This document shows, piece after piece, positions 26,972-35,250 of a stretch of 64,000 bases of DNA. Within the stretch, counting starts at the first letter, position 1. Every line of letters starts with the position of its first letter. The stretch comes from JAXGXJ01 sp050943595. GTDB lineage: Bacteria > Actinomycetota > Thermoleophilia > RBG-16-64-13. The translations under genes and the position numbers were made by a program. Location of the stretch: the NCBI GenBank assembly GCA_050943595.1, contig JBMNPM010000001.1:184234-248233 (forward strand). Reading direction: 5' to 3'. Below the pieces are notes generated by a model. It was not told the DNA's origin. It did not search any database and saw only the letters and a program-made list of their open reading frames with translations.

Positions 26972-27895
26972 TTATTCTTTGGCGGTCTCGTAGGTGGTGA
27001 CTGTGCAGCGGTTGCGGCCGGCGTTTTTGCTTTTGTAGAGCAATGAGTCGGCCCGGGAGATGAGTCCGGCGACCGTGTCGTCGGGGCGCACAAGGGTGGC
27101 TCCCAGCGAGATGGTCACGTGCAGGGGCGGTTCGACGGTATTGAGGTATGAACTGGCGACCAGCATGCGCAGCTTGTCGGACGTCTTGGCTAGGTGCTCT
27201 TCGGTGACGTCGTAGAGGAGGACCAGGAACTCTTCTCCTCCCCAACGCCCGACATGATCTGTCGAGCGCACGTTGTGCTGCAAGGAGTTCGCGACCATTT
27301 TGAGAGCCTCGTCGCCTACGACGTGTCCATATCGGTCGTTAATGTCCTTGAAGTTGTCCACGTCGATAAAGAGCAGTCCCGCTCGGCGGTCACTAGTCGA
27401 GCTCTCGGTGATGAGGCGCTTCAGATGCAACTCTAGGCTGCGGCGGTTGCCGATCCCCGTCAACGGGTCGATCCCCAGAGCCTTGTTTAATTCGCGTAGC
27501 TGCTTGAGGGCGCTGGAAAGTGTGGAGTGATGGCTGAAGATCTTAACCGCAGCCGTCACATCGCCAGCTTCATTGTGTAGGGGCACGGTGTGTACTAGTA
27601 CGGGCAGACGATAACCATCGGCATGGCGCAAATAAACGAAGACCTCGTGGGGCTGTCCGTCCGTAATGGTGGCGGCCAAAGGGCAATCACTCCTGCACAA
27701 GGATCGACCTGAGGCGTCCACATAGTCGAGGATGTCGTCACTGCATTTGCTACCCAACACCCGTTCTCTGCTGTAACCAGAGATGGTTTCCGCAGCGGCG
27801 TTCCAGTATGTGATGCGGCGGTCTGGAGTCACGATGTAGATGCCTTCGCGGACGTTCTCCATGACGACGGCGCAGAGATCAGTGCTCTCACCCAT
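26972..27895 (-). CDS. PAS-GGDEF diguanylate cyclase
   Basis: 307 residues from ATG 27895 (GAGGGGGGGAG upstream); a much longer upstream frame overlaps alr and is spurious. An N-terminal PAS domain (MENVREGIYIVTPDRRITYWNAAAE) contains three cysteines (CSDDIL, LCRSDCPL) that could sense redox. The GGDEF domain has DPLTGIGNRR and an active site GGEEF, preceded by RSTD at the I-site position, so product inhibition by c-di-GMP is likely. There is no membrane segment. It starts about 60 bases after the end of alr. Confidence 0.92.
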   Translation of the reverse strand: MGESTDLCAVVMENVREGIYIVTPDRRITYWNAAAETISGYSRERVLGSKCSDDILDYVDASGRSLCRSDCPLAATITDGQPHEVFVYLRHADGYRLPVLVHTVPLHNEAGDVTAAVKIFSHHSTLSSALKQLRELNKALGIDPLTGIGNRRSLELHLKRLITESSTSDRRAGLLFIDVDNFKDINDRYGHVVGDEALKMVANSLQHNVRSTDHVGRWGGEEFLVLLYDVTEEHLAKTSDKLRMLVASSYLNTVEPPLHVTISLGATLVRPDDTVAGLISRADSLLYKSKNAGRNRCTVTTYETAKE

Positions 27896-27954
27896 GGCCG
27901 GGCTCCCCCCCTCGGTCGGGCCTGCGTCTGCGTCTGAGTATATCTGCAAGTGGC

Positions 27955-29076
27955 TCAATTGTTTAGGAAGTGTCGCTCGGTGCGGTCGAGTGCGATATCG
28001 CAGGTTATCTCGTAGTTTATGGTGTCCAAATGGTGGGCTATTTCCTCTACGGTGATGCGTTCGTCGTTGTCGGTTCCGATCAGCGTCACTGTGTCGCCGA
28101 CCTGGACTCGTCCGTCGGTGCCGATATCCACGCCGAAGGAGTCCATGGATACACGTCCCACCATAGGATAGCGCCGTCCGTTGATGAGTACCTCCCCCCG
28201 ATTGCTGAGTCCTCGTGATACGCCATCGCCGTAGCCGATGGGCACCAGGGCTACGTCGGTTGCCTGGGCGGCCTGGAACGAGTGTCCGTAGCCGACACTC
28301 TCCCCGGCGGGGACGCGCTTGACGAGCACTACCTGAGACTTCCACGAGAGCGCCGGCCGGAGTCCCTCTGCTACGGCATCGTCCTGCCAGGGGGAGAGGC
28401 CGTAGACTGCACAGCCGCAGCGGGCCATGTCGAGGTGCGCATGAGGAGCGGATATGGTCGCGGCGCTGTTTGCAGCATGGGCGATCACCCGGGGCCACTC
28501 TTGGCGCACGCGTTCGACGGCGGGCAGGAAGCGTTTCAGCTGGCGATCGATGGACGAAGGGTCTTCAGTTGCGCAGGCGAAGTGGGTCATGACACCCACC
28601 AGCTCAACCCCGGGGATTCCGCGGATGGATTGTAGAAATCCGTCTACCTGAGCAGGGAAGAGACCCTGTCGGTTCATGCCGCTATCGATCTTGAGGTGGA
28701 CTTTGGCCTTCCACCGCGAGCTGCGTAGCGAGGGAAGTACTTCCGCCATGTGCTCACTGACGACCGCGAACTCCACCTGTTGCCGGGCCAACTCTTCGTA
28801 TTGGTCGAGGCTATACAAGGGGCCCATCACCAGGATGCCGGAAGCGAAGCCGGCGTCGCGAAGGGCCACAGCTTCCTCGGCGGTGGCCACCGCCACTCCG
28901 CATGCTCCCGCAGACACGACCGACTGGGCGACCCGGAGCATCCCGTGGCCGTAGGCATCGGCCTTGACGGCTACCATCAGGCGCGCATCTCGCCCTAACC
29001 TGTCTCGGAGAAAGGCGACGTTGTGCCGGATGGCAGCTAGATCTATGAGTACACTACTGCGTTGTGAGTGCTTCAT
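27955..29076 (-). CDS. alr: Alanine racemase
   Basis: Makes D-alanine for peptidoglycan. 373 residues; PLP lysine in AVKADAYGHG (about residue 38), HIDSGMNR-like segment LKIDSGMNRQG, and the catalytic tyrosine region in GYGHSF. ATG 29076 has GGAAGGG before it. It is followed on the same strand by the PAS-GGDEF gene. Confidence 0.96.
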   Translation of the reverse strand: MKHSQRSSVLIDLAAIRHNVAFLRDRLGRDARLMVAVKADAYGHGMLRVAQSVVSAGACGVAVATAEEAVALRDAGFASGILVMGPLYSLDQYEELARQQVEFAVVSEHMAEVLPSLRSSRWKAKVHLKIDSGMNRQGLFPAQVDGFLQSIRGIPGVELVGVMTHFACATEDPSSIDRQLKRFLPAVERVRQEWPRVIAHAANSAATISAPHAHLDMARCGCAVYGLSPWQDDAVAEGLRPALSWKSQVVLVKRVPAGESVGYGHSFQAAQATDVALVPIGYGDGVSRGLSNRGEVLINGRRYPMVGRVSMDSFGVDIGTDGRVQVGDTVTLIGTDNDERITVEEIAHHLDTINYEITCDIALDRTERHFLNN

Positions 29077-29217
29077 CCTGACCCTTCCAACGGGATGCGG
29101 CAGACAAAGCTAGCATAGCCGGCTCTGTTCCGCGGCGATATTTTCGATGGTTGGAGGACAGGGGGTTGTGTGCTAGCATGGCCGGGCTGCGCGCTTGATG
29201 GGCGGCAGCGGCAATGT

Positions 29218-29290
29218 GCCCCCATCGTCTAGCGGCCTAGGACATCGCCCTTTCAAGGCGACGGCGGGGATTCGAATTCCCCTGGGGGCA
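29218..29290 (+). tRNA. tRNA-Glu (TTC)
   Basis: 73 nt: acceptor GCCCCCA/TGGGGGC with discriminator A, anticodon loop CTTTCAA (TTC). First of four tRNAs on the + strand. With the CTC isoacceptor at 10393 both glutamate codons are covered. Confidence 0.95.
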
Positions 29291-29316
29291 CTTCCCATAT
29301 AGTGTCTGGGCGCATA

Positions 29317-29388
29317 GGGCGCATAGCTCAGTGGGAGAGCACCTGCCTTACAAGCAGGGGGTCGCAGGTTCAAATCCTGCTGCGCCCA
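29317..29388 (+). tRNA. tRNA-Val (TAC)
   Basis: 72 nt: acceptor GGGCGCA/TGCGCCC with discriminator A, anticodon stem CCTGC/GCAGG, loop CTTACAA (TAC). The first nine bases, GGGCGCATA, are duplicated directly upstream at 29308-29316. Confidence 0.95.
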
Positions 29389-29420
29389 CTTGTGAGATAA
29401 TGTGGTGATTGACACAACGC

Positions 29421-29494
<74 letters not shown>

Positions 29495-29576
29495 CCTCGT
29501 GGTCTCTGGGGTTCCGAAACCCTAGATGAATGTTCTCCCGGCCGGCGCAGGGCGTCGTGTCGGGAGTGTCTTTTGT

Positions 29577-29649
29577 GGCGGGATAGCTCAGTCGGTAGAG
29601 CACATGACTGAAAATCATGGTGTCCCCGGTTCAAATCCGGGTCCCGCCA
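29577..29649 (+). tRNA. tRNA-Phe (GAA)
   Basis: 73 nt: acceptor GGCGGGA/TCCCGCC with discriminator A, anticodon loop CTGAAAA (GAA). The foreign and decayed sequence from 29.65 to 35 kb begins right after its 3' end. Confidence 0.95.
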
Positions 29650-29839
29650 CCTACCGTTGTTAATTTGACAATGAACCCGGTGCGGTTCACCTTCCTGTAC
29701 GACAGTCTCAAGGTGATTCGTTAGTTTAGAGTTGCCGAACTTTGGCGTGGCGGCGGCAGGCCGCCGCCACGACACAGAAAATTAGAAGGTCACGTCCCGT
29801 CAAGTCGTGTACGAGTCTTATCGTTCCATCCGCTCCGTT

Positions 29840-30562
29840 CTCTAGTTCATCACCTCAGCTCGCCATGGGCAGGGGCACCACCCGGGACATAATCTCCTCG
29901 TTGATATCGGTGGGGATGGCTGAAGGTTCCAATGCCTTGGCGGGCGACTCAGCACTCATGTAGCGCCGAGCCGCCTGCCACTCATCGCGCTCCTCAGACT
30001 AAGACCGCTTCCCCTAAGCAGATGATGGAACTCCTGCCTGGGGAGATGCCACGGCGGCCTCATCCAGCATCCGAGCGATCTCGGGGAATCGCTCATCGAC
30101 CTGGGCGATTACGCGCATGAGTTGGGTTTACACCTCATAGACTGAGGTCTGAGTGAAGATGGTCAGCACCAGTGTGACCACGAAAAGCTGGGCTTCGATC
30201 GGGGGATCTGGCAGAGCACGTTACACATGAAGTGGGTCCGGCATCTTTGCCGGGAGCATCCGGGAAGCAGGGTTGCGCACTCACCGGGTTCTTGTGGTTA
30301 CCAGAGATGGCCAGAGGCATGCCGGAGAGACCTCGGTTGAAGGATCCTTGCGGAATCTGCTCCAGGCGGCCTCGTCTTTGCTCGTGAAGATATCCAGCCC
30401 CAGGATTTTCCGGTGACCATCAGTGGAGACGGCGGTGGTAACGACGGTAGCGACCGAGGCTACCCTCCCGTCCTTAGCGACTTTCACCACGAGAGCATTG
30501 AGCCGCAGGCAGGGATAGGGACCGCCCTCACAGATGACGGCTACCAGAGCTCGCCAACACAC
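29840..30562 (-). pseudogene. IS256-family transposase remnant
   Basis: On the minus strand the translation gives LRLNALVVKVAKDGRVAS and, further on, STDGHRKILGLDIFTSKDEAAW, the catalytic-core entry of IS256/mutator transposases. Later, in other frames, come RTHFMCNVL and DEWQAARRYMSAES, the family's C-terminal region. Several frameshifts and a deletion separate the blocks, so the gene is dead. No intact terminal inverted repeats were found. Confidence 0.75.
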
Positions 30563-30589
30563 GCAGCATCTCGCACAGAAGATCGACAG

Positions 30590-30799
30590 TCATCTACCAC
30601 ATCGAGCGAGCAAGCCTTGGTGGAACAACTTCGGTGAGTCCTTCAACAAGTGGCACGCGATGAATGCCCAAACACCACCGAGTTTTGGAGCATTGACTAC
30701 GCCCGCGTGGTTCTGGAATTATGGTGTATTGCATACACCACCGAACAGCTGCACAGCCCTCTGGACTATCTGGCACCAGAAGAATCCACTGCCTCTTGA
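30590..30799 (+). pseudogene. IS3-family transposase C-terminal remnant
   Basis: The + frame ending at 30799 reads RDECPNTTEFWSIDYARVV, then TEQLHSPLDYLAPEE, the tail of IS3-group OrfB transposases (RDECLNTTEFWS...NxxRPHSSLGYLTP). Just upstream in another frame is GESFNK, the expected preceding motif, so a frameshift has occurred. Only the last 70 or so residues remain. Confidence 0.7.
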
Positions 30800-30805
30800 G
30801 GCGCA

Positions 30806-30855
30806 GCATGAGGAAGTCAGCTAGGATAATGCATGAGGAGCTCAGCTAGGATAAC
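30806..30855 (+). repeat. 25-bp tandem duplication
   Basis: Two adjacent 25-base copies starting GCATGAGGA and containing TCAGCTAGGATAA, with three mismatches. They lie between the IS3 remnant and the foreign gene; the second copy ends just before the small ORF start at 30859. Confidence 0.8.
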
Positions 30856-30858
30856 AAT

Positions 30859-30954
30859 ATGCCGGTGGCCTTAACATTCGGTGATGCACTGCGAAGGGGA
30901 CTGGATCAGAGGCAAACGGAGAGAGCGGAGTTATCTGAAGGATGGCCTAAATGA
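30859..30954 (+). CDS. Possible 31-residue leader ORF
   Basis: ATG 30859 follows CTAGGATAACAAT and the frame (MPVALTFGDALRRGLDQRQ...) ends with a TGA that overlaps the next gene's ATG (ATGA at 30951-30954). This layout suggests translational coupling. No family match is recognised, and it could be chance or an IS leftover. Confidence 0.35.
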   Translation: MPVALTFGDALRRGLDQRQTERAELSEGWPK

Positions 30955-33900
30955 GAAGGATTTATTTTCTTATAATAGCAATAGTTATATTATTAATAGC
31001 CGTACCACTTGTTCTCTGGCAAATAGAACCTGATAAAGGTTGTCATGTGGCAATAATCGATAAAACTGTGTCTAATGAGACATATCGCGAACATAATGGC
31101 CTTATCTTTCTATTAAATCATTTGAAATATAAGGATGAGTCAGGCGCTATATTTGATAAAAAAGAAGATTATTTCGGGTTTTCGTTGAATGAAGAAGATG
31201 AAAGCTACGAGCTAAGGCCGCTGCCAAAAGACTATAGTGACTATGATGTTATTTATATAGCAGATACCTACGGTGTTTATGAAGAGGATTTACCCTGGGT
31301 AGAAAAGAAAAGAGAAGGCTCGCAATCAAAAAAAATCTACGGTGGGCTAGAAGAGGAAGAATGGCTTAATATTGTCGACAGATTAGCGGATAAAAATAAG
31401 AGCTTGTTTGTTGCAGAATATAATACGTTTGCTTCGCCTACCAAAAAAGAGGTAAGAGAAAATATAACCAACTTTCTGGGTGTTAGTTGGACAGGGTGGG
31501 TAGGGCGATATTTTGATGAGTTAGATTATAATAAAAATAAGGAAATCCCACAGTGGGTAATAGATAAATTTGGGAAGTCATGGAAGTATAGCGGCCAAGG
31601 GTTTATTTTAGTAAATGACATTGATTTCCAAATCATCGTCCTAGAAACGTCAAAACATGTTTCTGATAGCGGGATTAATATTTCCTTCACCGAAGAGGGA
31701 GAAGACTTCTTTGGACTTAAAAAAAGTCCTGAATATTCATATTGGTTTGATATCATTACCCCTAAACAGGGTTCAGACGTGCTGGCCAACTATAATTGGA
31801 GTTTAACCCAAAGCGGGAAGGAACTTCTGGAGAAAAACGGAATCCCTACTAAGTTTGCTGCAGTTGTAAGAAGTGAACGAGGATCCTGCACCAGCTACTA
31901 TTTTGCAGGAGATTATAACGATATAAGTCAAGTATCAAGTACATACAAATTAAAGGGTCTGCAAAAACTACGCAGTGTACTAGAAATAGATCCAGACCGT
32001 GCCTTCTACTGGTCGACGTACTTCCCTATGATGAAGAGGATATTAGAGAACTTCAACAGTACCTCTTCGCAGGAAAGTACACAGCAGGGAAGTGCAAACG
32101 TAGAAGGTAAGGAAAAGAACTTATATAATGCAAGAATAAAGGACGATAGTTTCCAGATCTTAAGAGAAGGAAAGTGGGAGAGTATTACATTAAAAGGTGT
32201 AAATATAGGTATGGGTAAGCCGGGTGTTTTCCCGGGTGAGGCGGGAATAACTGAAGAGGAATATTACCGTTGGTTTGAGTATATTGGCGAGATGAATGCC
32301 AACGTTATTCGAATATATACGTTGCATCCGCCTGGATTTTATAACTCACTGCTTAGGTACAATGAGAGTCACGATAAAAAATTATACCTAATGCATGGTG
32401 TTTGGATAAATGAAGAGAAGCTGGTAACATCATCCGATGCGTTTGAGAAAAATAATCTAGCGGATTTTCAGAGCGATATGAAGATTGCCGTAGATGTAAT
32501 CCATGGAAATAGAATCGTTGAGGCTAGACCGGGACACGCATCGGGGATCTATAAGTCAGATATTTCCCAGTATGTAATTGCTTGGATTCTAGGGATAGAG
32601 TGGGATTCCTACATGGTGAACAATACAAATGAACTCCACTCATCTGTTGGTGATTATGATGGTAAATATTTTGTTACTAAGGGTGCAAAACCTTTTGAAT
32701 ATTGGCTTGCACAGCAGATGGACACCATAGCAAAATATGAGATAGAGCACTATAATTATATAAGGCCCGTCAGTTTTACGAATTGGCCTACTACAGATAT
32801 ATTAGAGCATCCTTCCAATTTTCAGGATAGAGAAGATCTGGTTGGTGTAGATCCTAATATCATATATACTAAAGAAGAAATGGATTTAGTTGGACAATTC
32901 GCTTCCTATCATATCTACCCATACTATCCTGATTTCCTGAATGTCGAAGATAGGTATATAAACTACACTGACCATAGGGGAGAAAAGAACAACTACGCTG
33001 GATACTTAAATCACTTAAACAGTGTCCATAGGCTCCCTATTTTAGTAGCTGAGTTTGGTATACCTGCTTCGCGTGGTCTAACTCATGAAAACCCGTTTGG
33101 ATTTAATCAAGGATTTATGTCCGAGAAGGATCAGGGAAAGATTGTAAGTCGTCTTTTTGAGGATATTATGGAAGAGAAAATGCTCGGAGGCCTGATATTT
33201 ACATGGCAAGATGAGTGGTTTAAAAGAACTTGGAATACAATGGATTATGATAATCCAGATAGAAGACCGTTTTGGTCCAATGCTCAAACAAACGAGCAGC
33301 AGTTCGGACTTTTGAGTTTTGATAGACATAAAATAAGAGTTGATGGCGACATAGAAGAATGGCAGGCAGACCCGCTCTACTATAAGAATCAGGGAACCAT
33401 GAATGGTTTATTCGTGGATTATGATGAAAGATATCTGTATATAAGATTGGATTATTCTAATAATGGCACTGGTCACCCAGTGATTCTGCTTGATGTCTTG
33501 CCTGACCAAGGTAACTATCATGTAAAGGACAGTAAGAATTTTAAATTTTCTAATGGAGTAGACTTCATAATAACTCTAGATAAAAAAGAGCCTAGAGTCG
33601 TAATAGACCAATACTATGATTTCTTTACATATATGTATGCTTATCATCTAAAGATGATAGAAAAACCGGAGTTTGATCCGCAGAAAAACAGCGGGATATT
33701 CTCCCAAATCCATTATGTACTCAGCAAGGAATATAGATCAGATGATGGTGAGATACTTATGGGATTTAGTACTCATGAAACCGGAAAGTTGAGGGAAGGA
33801 AACGCTAATCCAGATTCTGAAGACTACGATCCTCTTGCTGATTTTTATATAAATGAAGAGGGTGGTCTGGAATTAAGAATCCCGTGGCTATTGATTCAAT

Positions 33901-34157
33901 CAAGGGATCCAAGTAAAAAAGAGTTTATTGGAGATGTCTACGAGGATGGTCTTGAGGCCAGTAGTATTGTCGAGAAGATACATATCGGAGCCCTGTATGT
34001 AGATGACAATGGGGATGTACTCGACTCATTCCCAAGTATGGAAAATAATATTTTAAGAGCTTTGATTCCGTATTCTTGGGATGATTGGGATACTCCCAAG
34101 TATAAGGAAAGACTAAAACAATCCTACTATATAATACAGGATTTATTTGATGACTAA
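30951..34157 (+). CDS. Membrane-anchored glycoside-hydrolase-like protein, foreign
   Basis: 1068 residues. One N-terminal membrane anchor (about 4-24); an amidotransferase-like or alpha/beta domain (about 40-390, with YDVIYIADTYGVY and LFVAEYNTF); a TIM-barrel glycosidase-like domain (about 400-800); then a CBM9/DOMON-like beta domain (about 800-1060, starting IRVDGDIEEW). In the barrel, ILGIEWD (Glu 550) and LVAEFGI (Glu 701) sit where acid/base and nucleophile are expected, but the usual Asn before the first Glu is Ile. It probably acts on extracellular polysaccharide. Base and codon use (AAA, GAA, ATA, TTA) are far more AT-rich than all neighbours, a clear sign of transfer. Confidence 0.7.
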   Translation: MRRIYFLIIAIVILLIAVPLVLWQIEPDKGCHVAIIDKTVSNETYREHNGLIFLLNHLKYKDESGAIFDKKEDYFGFSLNEEDESYELRPLPKDYSDYDVIYIADTYGVYEEDLPWVEKKREGSQSKKIYGGLEEEEWLNIVDRLADKNKSLFVAEYNTFASPTKKEVRENITNFLGVSWTGWVGRYFDELDYNKNKEIPQWVIDKFGKSWKYSGQGFILVNDIDFQIIVLETSKHVSDSGINISFTEEGEDFFGLKKSPEYSYWFDIITPKQGSDVLANYNWSLTQSGKELLEKNGIPTKFAAVVRSERGSCTSYYFAGDYNDISQVSSTYKLKGLQKLRSVLEIDPDRAFYWSTYFPMMKRILENFNSTSSQESTQQGSANVEGKEKNLYNARIKDDSFQILREGKWESITLKGVNIGMGKPGVFPGEAGITEEEYYRWFEYIGEMNANVIRIYTLHPPGFYNSLLRYNESHDKKLYLMHGVWINEEKLVTSSDAFEKNNLADFQSDMKIAVDVIHGNRIVEARPGHASGIYKSDISQYVIAWILGIEWDSYMVNNTNELHSSVGDYDGKYFVTKGAKPFEYWLAQQMDTIAKYEIEHYNYIRPVSFTNWPTTDILEHPSNFQDREDLVGVDPNIIYTKEEMDLVGQFASYHIYPYYPDFLNVEDRYINYTDHRGEKNNYAGYLNHLNSVHRLPILVAEFGIPASRGLTHENPFGFNQGFMSEKDQGKIVSRLFEDIMEEKMLGGLIFTWQDEWFKRTWNTMDYDNPDRRPFWSNAQTNEQQFGLLSFDRHKIRVDGDIEEWQADPLYYKNQGTMNGLFVDYDERYLYIRLDYSNNGTGHPVILLDVLPDQGNYHVKDSKNFKFSNGVDFIITLDKKEPRVVIDQYYDFFTYMYAYHLKMIEKPEFDPQKNSGIFSQIHYVLSKEYRSDDGEILMGFSTHETGKLREGNANPDSEDYDPLADFYINEEGGLELRIPWLLIQSRDPSKKEFIGDVYEDGLEASSIVEKIHIGALYVDDNGDVLDSFPSMENNILRALIPYSWDDWDTPKYKERLKQSYYIIQDLFDD

Positions 34158-34198
34158 AGAAGGGACTATTGATTGATTTAGCCTAAAATATCTTACTG

Positions 34199-34236
34199 AG
34201 CCCTTTCGACATTTTTATTGTCGGAAGGGCTTTTTT
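34199..34236 (+). terminator. Rho-independent terminator of the foreign gene
   Basis: AGCCCTTTCGACA pairs with TGTCGGAAGGGCT (one G-T pair), then TTTTTT. It is the cleanest intrinsic terminator in the window and came with the AT-rich gene. Confidence 0.9.
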
Positions 34237-34409
34237 GTGATGAATGCTCTGGCGCGCGCCCATTGCAATCCGGCTGGGCTGCGGGTGGGCAGGTCTTTGT
34301 GGAGTAACGCACATTGTCTTGAAGACCTCGAAGAATGTATGGCTGACCCATTCACGTCAGGACACTCGCCATGTGTGTCTTCTCGCTCTGCTCCCGGTCC
34401 GCTTCCGAA

Positions 34410-34630
34410 CAGCACCATCCCCTGGCGCTTGAACTCGGCGGCCATCCGGGCGACGGTGACCGTGAATGCCGGAAGGTCGGAGACCGCGAAGGCCGCCCAG
34501 AGACCGTTAACCCCGAAGATGGGGGGCAGGAGTAGCTGATGAGAGGTGTGACACCCTGCCCAAAACCCAAGATGGGCATCTGATTAAACCTGCCACACGT
34601 ATCAAGACACCCATGGCGGCCAAGGGAGCG
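34410..34630 (-). pseudogene. MATE-family efflux transporter remnant
   Basis: On the minus strand three frames in succession give AAMGVLIRVAGLI, then QMPILGFGQGVTPLISYS, then PPIFGVNGLWAAFAVSDL and a basic end. These are the order and wording of MATE (NorM-type) helices 8-12, with a large internal deletion between the second and third. No start or intact frame remains. Confidence 0.6.
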
Positions 34631-34639
34631 ACGCCAAAA

Positions 34640-35027
34640 GAGGCGGCTGTGTGTTGGTGACTCCCATAGCGATGAGCTGGCTCGCCGATCTGACCAACGC
34701 AGCCGCGCTGGCTCCTCGTCACCCGCACCCAAGCTTCGTGCGATGAGTGAGGTGGCCCCATGGCCGTTCTGGATGCCATTGCCACAAGTATCTGGTGTTC
34801 GCGGCGGTGCTTCTCGCGCGTCGGCGGTGGCGCCCAGCTGCCCTCATCTTCTTTGTTCCCCTTGTACTCACGTGGGGGGTTTCGATTTGCTTTCTCGGTG
34901 ACTAAGGCCACCTGGGGCCGGCGCCGAGTAAGTGGCACGGCAGAGTTTCGGGTGCCACAGCAAGGCTGCTCCTCTCTGGGGGCTGTTCCCCCCTGCTTCG
35001 TCGTCTGCTCGTGGCCCCGGCGTCCGT
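34640..35027. other. Non-coding stretch before the importer operon
   Basis: No gene is recognised on either strand. Open frames here (for example minus 34507-35040) have no protein-like pattern. It lies between the MATE remnant and the 35028 promoter. Confidence 0.5.
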
Positions 35028-35056
35028 TTGACAAACTCATATACTTACATTAGTAT
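35028..35056 (+). promoter_or_regulatory. Sigma-70-type promoter of the first importer operon
   Basis: TTGACA at 35028-35033, a 17-base spacer, TAGTAT at 35051-35056. The -10 box overlaps the motif AGTATCACG (35052-35060), which recurs at 35079-35087 and at 43750-43758 near the second importer. Confidence 0.7.
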
Positions 35057-35118
35057 CACGACGGTGATCTCCAAAAGAGTATCACGGTGTGCTCCGGAGC
35101 TGACCCCCTTCGTAACTG

Positions 35119-35170
35119 CACCCCAGTACGGCGGATTGAAAAGATCCATGACTGCTGGGGTGAACCACCC
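35119..35170 (+). promoter_or_regulatory. Structured 5' leader with exclusive hairpins
   Basis: CACCCCAG (35119-35126) pairs with CTGGGGTG (35155-35162), enclosing GGAT/ATCC. GGGTG of the right arm can instead pair with CACCC at 35166-35170. The leader from the promoter to ATG 35251 is about 190 nt, long enough for an RNA switch. No known riboswitch class was recognised. Confidence 0.4.
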
Positions 35171-35250
35171 TTGGTGCGTTTGTAGATCTATGTGGTGGAG
35201 TACGTGGTGGAGTGTCTGAACGTCCTGAATTCTGAAAGGAGAGTTTGCGG

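Noticed and set aside
27896..28498. Upstream extension of the PAS-GGDEF frame
   Set aside because: It lies antisense-frame-shifted inside alr, has no homology, and a strong ribosome site supports ATG 27895.
35057..35250. Moco, cobalamin or FMN riboswitch in the importer leader
   Set aside because: None of the conserved cores of these classes could be found; only generic stems are visible.
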